Below are positions 52,521 through 62,986 of a stretch of DNA of 64,000 bases, one piece after another. The notes under the pieces were generated by a model. It searched no databases, was not told the origin of the DNA, and was given only the letters and a program-made list of their open reading frames with translations. Source of the DNA: Exobasidium rhododendri (taxonomy: Eukaryota > Basidiomycota > Exobasidiomycetes > Exobasidiales > Exobasidiaceae); assembly GCA_026210745.1 (NCBI GenBank), contig CP110632.1:1302001-1366000 (forward strand). The letters are read 5' to 3'. The translations under genes and the position numbers were made by a program. Numbering within the stretch: position 1 is the stretch's first letter; each line of letters begins with the position of its first letter.

Positions 52521-54788
52521 ATGGCTTCCGAAGCGGGACCCGCACGTTCAAGACCGTCTCGAGCATGTGAGTAGGAGTAAGAAACTCATTCCACTGATAA
52601 ATCTTATATGACGCTGAACTGTGTACACTGTCTATCTCTGTAGGCTCGAGTGGGCGAGAGGCAGGGTGGTACGCGCGTCCATCGTCTCTTCAAGAAGGAG
52701 AAGACTCCGAATCAGACCTGTTTTCAGTGCTGAGCTCTTCTCCTCCCACACCTCAACGTAGAACACGAAAGGGAAGAAGAGAGGCAGAACTAAATGAAGA
52801 TGAGTTCCTTGAGGCTACACCTCAGCAGGAAAAGGCGAAGCCTAGCGCAAGTCTATTAGGAGAAGAAGCCGTCCACAAACGTTCTGCAACACGAACGTCT
52901 GATTCGAAGGAGTCAAAATTACATTCCAACTTGCTGACATCCCTTTCGGATCGACCGACGTCAAGCGGTGCGGCAACAACACTATCGACATACGATGAGG
53001 ATCAATTTGCAGCTCTCGTCGAGGAGAAGCTAGCAGAACGCAGCAAACTCCTGGAGAAAGAACAGTCAGAGCTGTCCAGACTCTTCGAGGAAGACATGGT
53101 GGAGCGTCGTAAACTCTTCGAAGAGAGGCTGTCGGAAGAGAGACTGGCCGAGCACAGCAAAAGCCTTCAGATCACGTCAAGTGCGATGAACAACGAACTC
53201 AAGCTCGAGCTTTGCGACATCTTCAAGAGGTGCTCACCAAAGATCACCCCTGCCAGCGATGAAGAGTACGCCGAATTAGCAGAAATTCTGAAGAGGAGGA
53301 CCACTCGATACGTGGGAGAATACATGATGAACGCCGTATCAGCGGAGATCGATCAATCGATTGAGGAGTGGAGAGGGAAGCTGAAGGCGTGTGGCAGACC
53401 AGGACGGGACGGAGAAGAAGAACTCATCCTTCGCGAACGTCGAGACGCAGCAAAAGGGGTATCGGAGACAACTCTTCCATCAATCGTAGTCGACAAGAAC
53501 GCTGCTACAGTGAGCGCGGAAGATGTAGAAGATGCCACAGAAGAGCAGACTGAGATGTACGGCAAAGAAATCAGCGGAGAAGACTGCGAAGGTAGTATTC
53601 AATTGGACGCCGGACAGGAGGTCGACGTTCAAGACACGCCGATGATGGGCAGCCAGTCGCCTTCGCGCATTCAATCGTCACCGCCTCCAAGCGAGTGTCC
53701 TACTCCGAGCGTCACTCAACTTGCTGGCTGTGAAGAGACGACTGTGTTGTTCCAGTATCCTCTCGAAGCTCCTGGAAGGAGAGCGGTGAAAGACGCAATC
53801 GAGTTCACGGAGCACGACCTGGCACAGCTCGAAGACGGTCTACACTGTGAGTAGCGTTGCGTTATTGCTGCGTGTGGGCCTTGGTCGTGAAATCTGACCC
53901 CCTCATCGCCGATTGCATGCAGTGACTGCTGCCGGGGTAGACCTCGGATGCCGTCTGATACTCAACACCATCAATGAGTCGCAGAGGAAGCAGATCCTGT
54001 ACCTGCCGCCTCTCTTTCATCAGACTGTCTTGGCAGGGACTTCCTCCGACGCTCTATCCTTTCTCACCTCGAGAAATCTAGACATCTTCGACTACGATCA
54101 TGTCGTGTTCCTCATCAACGACGACTCCCACTGGGTCACCGCGGTACTGCGAAGGGCTGGCAAGGCAACAAATAGGGCCCTAAAGCTGCATGCAGAAGCT
54201 TTGGCCAACACGGACACCACCGAGCAAGATGGTGATGCGCAAGATTTTTCTTCTTCTTCTTCTTCTCCCTCTTACAGCGGCACTTCAGAGGAGGAGATGG
54301 CGGACCTTGCGTGTGTCTTCGATCACCATGCTTCACTGTTGATCTTTGATTCTCGCAAGAGTAGCAGTCGGACACGTCATACGAGGTACAAGGAGCTGAT
54401 GAAGAAAGTGTTGCTTCGAGCGGCTATGGAGAAGCACCCAGGTGTCATCGAGAGACGTTCCCAGATCGACTTGCAGCTCATCTCGCCGGTATCTCCGCAG
54501 CAGAGTAAAGCACATGATAGCGGCGTGTATGCCATTCACGCTCTTGCAAAGTACTGCGAGCCTAGAAGGCCTCTCGATGCCGCCATCTTACTCAAAGACA
54601 GGTCACATTTCGTGTGGAAGCGCGCATGGACGCCTCACGAGATACAGCACATTCGAACGTGGCTGAAGAGCAATGCGTCGACAATGGCAAGAGAGAAAGG
54701 CCAACTGACCGCTACGAGCTCGTCCACTTGTCCCGCGAGTGGCAGCAAAAATGGCCCTGCTGCAAAGCGGCAAAAGATCATCCGGTGA
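52521..54788 (+). CDS. Ulp1-like (C48 fold) protein A with Ser in place of the catalytic Cys
   Basis: Three exons in phase: 52521-52566, 52644-53846 and 53923-54788, giving 704 residues. A disordered, Ser-rich start is followed by a charged coiled coil (residues about 100-190, LEKEQSELSRLFEEDM). The C-terminal 290 residues follow the Ulp1/SENP pattern: DYDHVVFLINDDSHWVTAVL with His486, SLLIFDSRKSS with Asp559, and PQQSKAHDSGVYAIHAL, where Gln610 is six residues before the nucleophile position, as in Ulp1, but that position is Ser616 (codon AGC), not Cys. SUMO/ubiquitin-like proteases need the Cys. A pseudo-protease that binds SUMO, or a Ser-dependent hydrolase, are the open options. The intron before the catalytic domain is phase 1, as in the paralogue at 58050. 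An acidic Ser-rich insertion precedes the Asp strand. Confidence 0.78.
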
Positions 54789-55096
54789 GATTCACGTCGT
54801 TTTTTGCCCCTCTCCCCTCCTTTTCCTCATGTAATCACACTACGGCCCGTCTATGTACACAGTCGATATCACAGAAGAATAGCATTTACACTTTGTGGTC
54901 AACCGCTGTGGCGTTCGACACGACACGCACAGTGACTGCTGTATTCGACCCAATGAGAGCACGCAGGGGGCCAGAAGGGGGGGGGGAGGGCAGCGTCTTC
55001 GGTGGTGGCGCGGCCTCTGTCTTCAACGCAATCATCGCCACCCCCATATTCTCATCTCTGGCCCCTGTTGCCTCTTTTTCCCTCCCACCTTATACG
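54789..55096. other. Intergenic region with a poly-G run
   Basis: It lies between the Ulp1-like gene and the orphan gene. It contains a G-rich stretch (about 54965-54990). The orphan frame is open across it but the sequence does not look protein-like. Confidence 0.4.
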
Positions 55097-56958
55097 ATGC
55101 CTGACACACTTTCGATGGAAGATTCTGCTGCAAGTCGCAAAACCGGTGCGAGCAAGGAGGCCTTTGAGCCCAACCTGAGACTAATGGAGCGCTCCATCGA
55201 GGAATTCGCCAAGCTGGAGGGCATGGCTTTTGTCAATCCTTACTTGAAGCAGGAAGCGGTGGTCAACAGTCTTCTTGAAATGGACTGCAGAGAGTCAGCA
55301 GCGTGCTACCCCCGTCGACACACTGCCGAGTCTGCTCGAGTGGCTGCGTTGCTGAGCATTCCCCCCACCGAACACTACAGAACGATGGGACTGTCCATCA
55401 CCGCCTCGCACGAAAACAAAGTAGAGAAGGAGCTGACCGCTGGAGAAAAGACCCTGAGAGAATTCGAACGAAAGAACAAGTACGCTACGCAGAGCAAGGT
55501 GAAGGGATTCCGAATCGACGAAGCCAAAGTACAGGAGTCGATAGAGTGAGTAATAATATGTGTCCCCACGGTAGCGTCTAGCGCGAGAGAGACGCTCACC
55601 TACACTACTTGCATTGCAGATGGGCCATTTTTAACGTCTTCGCGAACCTCATCAAGGTCTATCCAGCAACGCCAGCCTGCTGGATCAGAGACATGGCGAG
55701 AGTCATGCAAGGCTTCACGGTGACACAAAGAAAAGTGAGCGATCCAGACCGTCGCTCGGGAGACTGCGGCATCAAGCACTCTGCCTTGACCGAATCCGAA
55801 ACTCGAAAAGGTTTCGAGCCATTTTTTCGACTGTACGACTTTGGGCTGGAGTGTATCCGAGTGAAAGAGAGAGATGGAGATGCGGGATGGAAGGAAATGC
55901 TGTTCACAAAGCCGAAGGGATTCCAGAACGACGTCAGTTTCGCTCAACAGCTGATTCACATATGCTACGCCATAAGTCACCGTAGCCTCTGGGGTCTGCT
56001 CGTCCTGAGCATGGCAAAGTTTACGATTACAGATCTTCGAGCATCAACTGCCAGTCAACGAGTAGCACTCATTGCGATGATGAGCCCCTCTCTTCAGAGT
56101 GACGCTGGTTGTGCGTCGGTGGGAGTGCCGCTTCAATGGGCAAGCATGATCGACCTGCTTGTCAGAGGCTTCCTGCCCTTCCTGGAGTAAGTGTATCGCG
56201 CGGGGAGAGTATATCGCAAGCCATGCTAACTTCATTGCAGACGCCTGTTCGTGTACAATCTCAAGCATCGCTTCGATTCTCTGCCAGACGTCTTGAAGAA
56301 GAGTTTCGCACCACCCCAAGATGATGAACTGGACTTTGCAATTCGTTGCTTGAACTTTGGACATGAGCCAGTCATTCACAAGATCACCAAGCACGCATTG
56401 AAGCAAAGCTCCAAGAATTTTGCTCAATGTGAAGGCCTCGTCATTCTCGCTGGTGGAAACGTACGTGTGCCTGAGCCAGACTCGGACGACGAGAGTGACA
56501 ATGAGTCCACCTCGAACAAGGCGGACTTGCTCAGAAATCTTGTCCGGTACCAAGACTGTCTCAACCTACGATCAGATGACGAACTGTTCCACGAAGACTG
56601 GAAGGAGTACCGTGCTCTCCTCAGAAGCGTCAAAGGCTACGCGGAAATCTCTACGAGCAAGAGAAAGAGGATCATCCCCCAACTGGCCTTCTACGCCGGA
56701 TGTGTGGAGGTCGACTGGAGCAATCCTGCTCTGGACAAATTGTGGCTCTTTGTCTCTCCAGACGAAGACCTTGGTGCGGACGTGAAGTACCAGAAGACGG
56801 ACAGATTGTCGGATTTACAGATGACTGTCCCGAGCGTCGTCACCTTTGGTGCAAGACAAGAACGTACGCCCGCTAATAAGTCATTCATCTCCTTCAAGCA
56901 CGGCATGAGCTCCACCACAGCCAGCAGCTCGTCCATCCCCCACAAAAGAAAGGTGTGA
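55097..56958 (+). CDS. Orphan protein between the two Ulp1-like genes
   Basis: Three exons in phase: 55097-55545, 55620-56186 and 56241-56958, giving 577 residues. Each splice junction falls after a GA and completes a Glu codon (VQESIE|WAIFN, PFLE|RLFVY), which is a good phase check. It is cytosolic or nuclear in composition, with no signal peptide. Residues about 30-150 are helical and charged; exon 2 carries WAIFNVFANLIKVYPATPACWIRD and a region with several Cys; exon 3 has an acidic DSDDESDNESTSNK stretch and ends in basic KRKV, a possible nuclear-localisation signal. I recognise no family. Its position, same strand, between two paralogues suggests a shared history. Confidence 0.75.
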
Positions 56959-58049
56959 CGCCGAGAGACTTCACTGTGTAATCATATATTGGGGACATGC
57001 AATCCGAATGAGAAATAGTGATTGCTGCATCGTGATCCTCCCGGACACCGACTTGTCTGCCAACAACCCCGTCTATCGTTGCTTTTAAAAGTCGATCGTT
57101 TGGAGTCACTGCTAACACAATGTAGTTATTCCAACTTCCCTCCAACCCCATGTACCTAAGTCGAAAAATACAATCTATAAGTGTGTCTATGCTGAGTGAT
57201 GAAAAGCGCGCTTCTCGCTCTATATTCACTTTGCGAATCTCCCCTATCCTCCTTGCACGATCTCGAGCTCGACATGCCGTCAAAGATCTCCGATGTGTTT
57301 TGGCGTCACTGTCGGCAAATCATGCTCCAAGGCGATGGTGAAGAGTGGGAAGTATATGTCAACAGGGCGCTCGGTCTTGATCTAAGACTCATTTGTCCCA
57401 CGAGAAAAGAAGCTTTACCTCTATCGGCGCCGCGTTGTCGGCGTCGGTGTCCGTTGAAGAGCAAGTCTTGCATTGCCCTTTCGACGGTCCTCCATCCTTG
57501 CACCGCATTGGCCCTTCATCTTCGCTTCTGCGCCTGATCTTGACAAGCTAGCAGGTGGCGTCGTGATGCTTCACACCTGCAATGGACGTTTTGAGACTCA
57601 GCTCGTCGCTGCATTCCTGACCACTTCTGCATGGTGTTCCTCCGCCCACGGTCAGATCATTTTCCCCTATCTAGTCTTAGTCTCAGTCATGCCTATGACA
57701 CATGCATTCTAAGAGACATTCAGAGTCTGCGCTGTACAAGGAGCGACTTTGACAGTCCAACCAACGGCTGGAGTGGCTGAAAATATCGGCACATGCTTCT
57801 CCCTGAAAATGCTCCCACGTCTCCTTTGCGTCGATCGATTTTCTGCTGTTTCGTTGCCATTGATCTTTCCATCCTCCCTTCCTCATCTTGCAGCAAGTGG
57901 CTCCGGAGTGAGGTGCATGAGTAGAGTCGAAGAAGCACAGAGTGAGTGAGCAATCCGAATACCAATAAGGCCTCGTCATCGGTATATATGCAGCGCATGT
58001 ATGCTAATCTCATCCTGTCACTCTTCCGTTCTGATGGCAAGCTGCCACT
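56959..58049. other. Intergenic region before the second Ulp1-like gene
   Basis: About 1.1 kb. A plus-strand frame (57196-57537, about 113 codons) contains one protein-like stretch but no domain and no convincing exons around it. I see nothing else. Confidence 0.4.
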
Positions 58050-59532
58050 ATGTCAGACGCATCACAGCAAAAGCGGCCAGACGACCAAAATGATAAGGGA
58101 TCTGAGCCTGGCGCCAGACAGAGCGCCACGGAACGAGTGCTACCGCGATATCGCACCATCATAGCTCTCGACACGCGAAGTAGCGAAAGTGGAAACGGAC
58201 TCGACAAGTCACCAACATCGAACGATTCAAAAGACTCTCTTGGGGTTGAACTGAGCAGGCACGCGGGAACATCTGTCCAGCTTGACAGCGGCAAGTTTGA
58301 CAGAGCAGCAGAGAATAAAGGAGCACACACAGTAGCCATACAAGATAGTATCACGGTGCAGACACGCATACAATTCCCCATGAGGGTGACTGTACATGGA
58401 GGACCGATTATAGTAGAGCCAGAGGTGCCGTCAGCCAATCTTGTGCAAAAGCCAAAGGGTATAACGCTCTCATCTGCTGCTGCATCGTCATCTAGAGCTG
58501 GCACGAATCAGAAACCACATTCGAGCGCAGCTGAATGCTCTCGAAGCTCCGCCACGGCCAAGCCAATGGAGAGGGAGACGGTGACAACGACCACAAAGGA
58601 TCCAGCTCTTCTCGAAGAAAAAGAAGCCACACGACTCAGCAGACAGGAACTGAAATGCTTCGATGAGGGTCAGGAGCGTGAGTGCGATACACGCAATGAA
58701 GGAAGATGCAATGCTGATCGAGTGCTGCATTTATGCCCCTCCCTCCCCAGTCAGCAGTAGATGCATGGACGTTCGCATGCGATCCATCTTCCACGACCTG
58801 ATTGTGGAGTTGCGCTTGACAACGATGTACCTAGGTACCGCATTCTGGCACACCATCTCTAGAGGAGACACTGCTGCGGCCCGACTTGCCTACTTGGAGT
58901 CCAGGAGCCTCGACTTTACAAACTACGAAAATCTGGCCTTCTTCATTCGAGAAGGCGAACACTGGCTAGGTGCTGTAGTCTGCAATCCAAACAAATCGAT
59001 CACCGATGCTGTCTTCTACCAACAGAAGCTGCAAGTGCGCAAGATGGAAGGTGTCCGTCACAGCAGCTCGGCTGTCCGTGTCATCATGAAGTCTGAAGAT
59101 GACCCATCAGCGTTCTCCCGTGAGATACGCTATCTCATCGCAAAGGGACTCGCCGAAGGGACGGTGCTTGCCATCTTCGATTCGCAGGCAAGATCATCTC
59201 GTCATGATCAGAAATACCTCGAGGTCGTGAAACGATTCCTCTTCGATGTGGGTAGAGAAAGACATCCAAACGTCATCAAGGACGAGTCTCAGATCAGGGT
59301 TCAGCTCTTGAGTGTCACGTCTCCTCTACTGCAGAACGTCGCCGACAGCGGCATCTACGCTCTTTACGCCCTTCAGAAGTTCTGCGCTGATCCACAGACG
59401 TTTCGGAGGAAGGTGATGATGCTCGACGACAGAAGTGCAACTAGCTGGAAAAAGGCATGGGAGCCTGAAAGCATGACCCGCCTTCGACTGTGGCACAAGA
59501 CGCAAGAGGCAAGCAAACGACGCAATGCTTAG
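58050..59532 (+). CDS. Ulp1-like (C48 fold) protein B with Ser in place of the catalytic Cys
   Basis: Two exons in phase: 58050-58677 and 58751-59532, giving 469 residues. The first 209 residues are disordered and lack the coiled coil of protein A. The catalytic-like domain has NYENLAFFIREGEHWLGAVV with His280, VLAIFDSQARSS with Asp353, and PLLQNVADSGIYALYALQKFC with Ser409 (codon AGC) at the nucleophile position and Gln404 five residues before it. The ending WKKAWEPESMTRLRLWHK parallels WKRAWTPHEIQHIRTWLK of protein A. The single intron is phase 1 and lies at the matching place before the domain. This is a clear paralogue of protein A with the same Cys-to-Ser change, so the loss precedes the duplication or was selected twice. 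Confidence 0.78.
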
Positions 59533-60204
59533 TCTGTACCAACATGGAGAGGGAGAGTTTGTGTAGTGTAGACCGAGACTGAGCAGAGAAGGAGAAGGAG
59601 AAAAAAGAAGAAGAAGACGACAGATTGTGTCGGGCCTTTGAGGGCGAATTGAGCTGTAGTGAAACAAAGAATAAGATGTGCTGTGATGTGGTCCTTGTGT
59701 GATAGACTGTTGAATTCAGAAATTGTTTAGTGATCCGCATGTCTGCGTCTTGTGGAACGGTGTCTTGCCAGTTATAAGCCTACAGCAAGCGATTGCACGA
59801 TAGTGAAGGTATCCACCCCGAAGGAGATGATCAGATCTCACACAAAAAGTCAGGCGACTCGGACGGTACGGCATCGATTTATTCTTCATCGTAAGGGGTC
59901 TAGCATCTCGTACATTTGTGCTAAGGGAAGGTGGCATCGGTACTACGGAAAGGAAGGTGACATCTGTATCAAAGGGAAGGTATGTCGTCCAGTGACGGTG
60001 AGGGTTTTGGAGATAGGATGAGGAGGTGAGCGTGTTCGACACTTGAGTACCGTCTATTTACTTTGCAGTGCGGAATCAGAACTTGCCAGTCGAGCAAGCT
60101 TGTGGCCTCTTTTGATTCCGTGGAGCCCATCACTCTGCATCCCTTTTGAATCTATTCTCCCATTTTACTCTCTGCTTTCTTGATTCCTCTCGCCCACCGA
60201 CACT
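59533..60204. other. Convergent intergenic region before the SNF2 gene
   Basis: About 670 bases. Open frames on both strands (59752-60021, 59716-60042) overlap each other and have no domain. I treat them as non-coding. Confidence 0.4.
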
Positions 60205-62577
60205 CTACTCATCGTCGAACTCGTCCTCGACACTGCTGTCACTGTCATTGAAATACTCATCCTCACTCTCGCTTTCGTCCCCGAGATTGCATGTCTTGGC
60301 AGAGGCTGCGGTACCGTCTAGTCCGAAGAGCTTGCTGCATCCTCTCTTGGTCTTGTACAGATTCTTGAACGAGGACGGCTTGAAAACACCCTGATAGCCA
60401 CTGTCTGCCTCTTTGAACTTCTTCTCTTGGTGCGTGATCAAGCAATCTTCGATGGTGTAGGAAGTCACTAGCTTATACACCTGCACGGGTCGCTTCTGAC
60501 CTATTTGATGGGCTCGACCAATCGCATGAAGCTCTTGCGCTCCGTGCCACCAAGGATTCATGAGGATGACACAGCTTGCTTGCGTGAGTGTATGTCCTTC
60601 CGATCCTACTCCCATCGACAACAGCAGGACACTCGGGTTGTCCACCTTGACTGACGGTATTTCCTCCATCTGGTCTGCAATCCGGTCCGACTCCTCCTCC
60701 GTGATTGGCTTTTGAAATCGATCGAGTATCGAATTCCTCTCTTCGATGCTGGTGATGGCGCCGGTAAAGAGGCTAGATGCGATGTCGTGAGTGGTGGAGA
60801 GCTCCTCGTGCAGCGTCTTAAGCACTGCAGGGAAGCTGGAAAAGACGAGACTGGCGAGGTGGGAAGAATATTATGTGAGCCAGAACATCGACCACAGCAG
60901 TAGGCCTCTCTTCCTAATCATGATGCACTCACATCTTCTCCTTTGGCTTCTCTCGCATGCGCATTAGTATCAACTTCAGGCAAAGCTCCATTTTTGTCGA
61001 TAGCTTGGGATTTGCATCCACGGCGGATCCTGTCGATCGCATCGATGGCTCGATGGAACGGTGATGAGCTTCGTCCATCTCCTTGAAAGGGGATGCAGAG
61101 CTGTTCTTGAGGAGAGATGGATCGCAGCAGATCTGTCGAAGCTTTGTCGCAATGGCAAAGAAGATTCTTTTTGAAGATTTGGGAGTCCCTCGTGCTTTTT
61201 GGTCATGGTAGAAGCGCAAGTATCTCTGGTAGCATTCCAAGTCAACGGCTGAAAGGGGAAAGCGAATGGTGTCCACTTTCACTCGTGGGCTCTTGAGTCT
61301 TAGCTTGCCGTTCATGTCGACGGTGTTCTTCAAACGTCGCAAAAAGTAGGTCTGGTAGAAGCTGTCTCGAAGAGTCAGAGCACCGCTTGTGTCTCCTGTA
61401 AAGCCCTTCGCTTTGAGCGGCTTTGTGATTGCTTCCTGCCACTGACTCGGAAAGGAGGCATACGGCTCGACACCAATCCATCGGAGGAGTTCTCCAATAT
61501 CGTTGAGCCCGTTGAGGTACGGCGTCCCAGTGCTGGCCCAACGAACGTCGCTCTGAAGACGGTGTACAGATTTGGAGCGCTGCGTAGAGGCGTTGCTGAT
61601 CTTGTGGGCCTCGTCCAGAATGATTCTGTGCCACTTGATCTTGAAGAGCGAAGGAAGACTGGCAGGATCAGCCTGCATGGCCGTACCAGGCTTGTCGGGA
61701 AAGAAGCCTTCTTTTTGCGCTCTTCGGAACTCCATGCCGATACTCTCATACGACATCATGACAATATCGTGTGAGAGTGACCCTTTTATCTGACGAATGT
61801 TGAACAAATCTAAACATTGTGCATACTTAGTGTCGAGAATGCGGTAAGTGATCTTGGAGAGGTTGCAATGGATCTTGATCTGCCGCTCCCAGTGCTTGAG
61901 AACGGCATTTGGACAGACGATGAGTGTCGCATTCACTTCGATCAATTCATTCCCGTCTTTGTGTGTCTCAGTCATCCCGAACATCGATCCTAACGCCTTG
62001 CTCTTCTCTGAGCTGCTTGTAATAGACGCTTGCTGTTTATCACAGAGAAGGCACAGAGCCAGCACTATCATTCACCCGAGAGCATCGTCAGTGGGCAGTC
62101 TTGTATGTTCCCCGCACACAAGCACTCACAGGTCAACGTCTTTCCAAAGCCGACGTCATCGGCCAGAATGCCGCCCCGTACTAGATGAGAGGGGCTCTGA
62201 ATGCTATGGTTTTTCGCCTTTCCCTCCCGTGAGCGTTTCTGCTCGGACTCTTCGGGACCAGACGTCTTGTCTCTGGAGTGTGTCCCACTCTCTCTCTCAA
62301 TACACCACTGCAGAGCTTGCAGCTGGTGCTCCAAGAAAGACGAGACAAAGAATCTCTTGATGTGTTGCTCATCGTCAAAGAGTGGCATGTATGCATGTAC
62401 ATCTCTTTTGATGTCTACGTGATATTCTTCTACTTCGATTCCGTTGACATGCTGACGTTGAGGTAAGAGAGATCGTCCCGACATCACCGATCCTGGAGCG
62501 GCCAGCCTTACCACTGGGCTGAGGTAGATGAAGTAAACCTGTGTATGCGCTCCACCGACGTCAGCAAGGAAGGCCAT
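60205..62577 (-). CDS. SNF2-family ATPase/helicase (Rad16/Uls1-like, no RING)
   Basis: Three exons in phase: 62577-62130, 62064-60933 and 60850-60205, giving 741 residues. Helicase motifs in order: GGILADDVGFGKTLTLLAL (Walker A, joined over the first intron), TLIVCPNAVLKHW, WHRIILDEAHKIS (Walker B as DEAH), WASTGTPYLNGLNDIGELLRW, LRQICCDPSLL, then ILVFSSFPAVLKTLHEEL after the second intron, LLLSMGVGSEGHTLTQA and IGRAHQIGQKRPVQVYKL. This is the Rad5/Rad16/Uls1 branch by motif sequence, but the RING finger between motifs III and IV is absent. It should be an ATP-driven nuclear translocase. The start is uncertain: upstream frames (62577-62880) could hold further 5' exons, but a start at 62577 gives an in-register protein. 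Confidence 0.83.
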
Positions 62578-62986
62578 CAACTCTCTCACATCGACAGCAT
62601 TCACCGTATAGGCCGCAGAGGGAGATCAGATCGCTGCAGAATGATAGAGTACCTGCTAGCCTTGCTGAGAGGAGAGGGAGAGGTGAAGGAAGTAAGTGAA
62701 GGAAGAAAAGGAAGGAAGGCGAGGAAGGAGGAGGGGTGTGTGTCGAGCTCAAGTGCACATAGCTTGCTCTGAATGCTAGTCCTGCTTGACTTTAGTTGAC
62801 ACGACTCAAGCGACGCCCTTTCCCTCTCTCGTTCCATTTTCGGCTCCGTCGTCGTGTTCGATTGACGTTTATTTTCCCACACTCTACCAAGCTGCCATAA
62901 AAGTGCGCAGACAGAACTGTGTTGAATTCAGCAGACGCTTAGAGGGGCGATACAGGCGGCAGTACTGCTACTAACAGATTAAGAAG
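62578..62986. other. Region upstream of the SNF2 gene, possible 5' exons
   Basis: It contains a purine-rich stretch on the plus strand (62660-62745), that is a pyrimidine tract and CAG acceptor on the minus strand, which could belong to 5' exons or the promoter of the SNF2 gene. I cannot place exons with confidence. Confidence 0.4.

Noticed and set aside
54950-55096. In-frame upstream start of the orphan gene
   Set aside because: It reads through a poly-G run and Gly-rich low-complexity sequence; the ATG at 55097 looks more natural.
57196-57537. Plus-strand frame of about 113 codons before Ulp1-like B
   Set aside because: No domain, no consistent exons around it, and half of it reads as low-information sequence.
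59716-60042. Overlapping open frames on both strands
   Set aside because: They overlap on opposite strands and have no protein features, so neither is supported.
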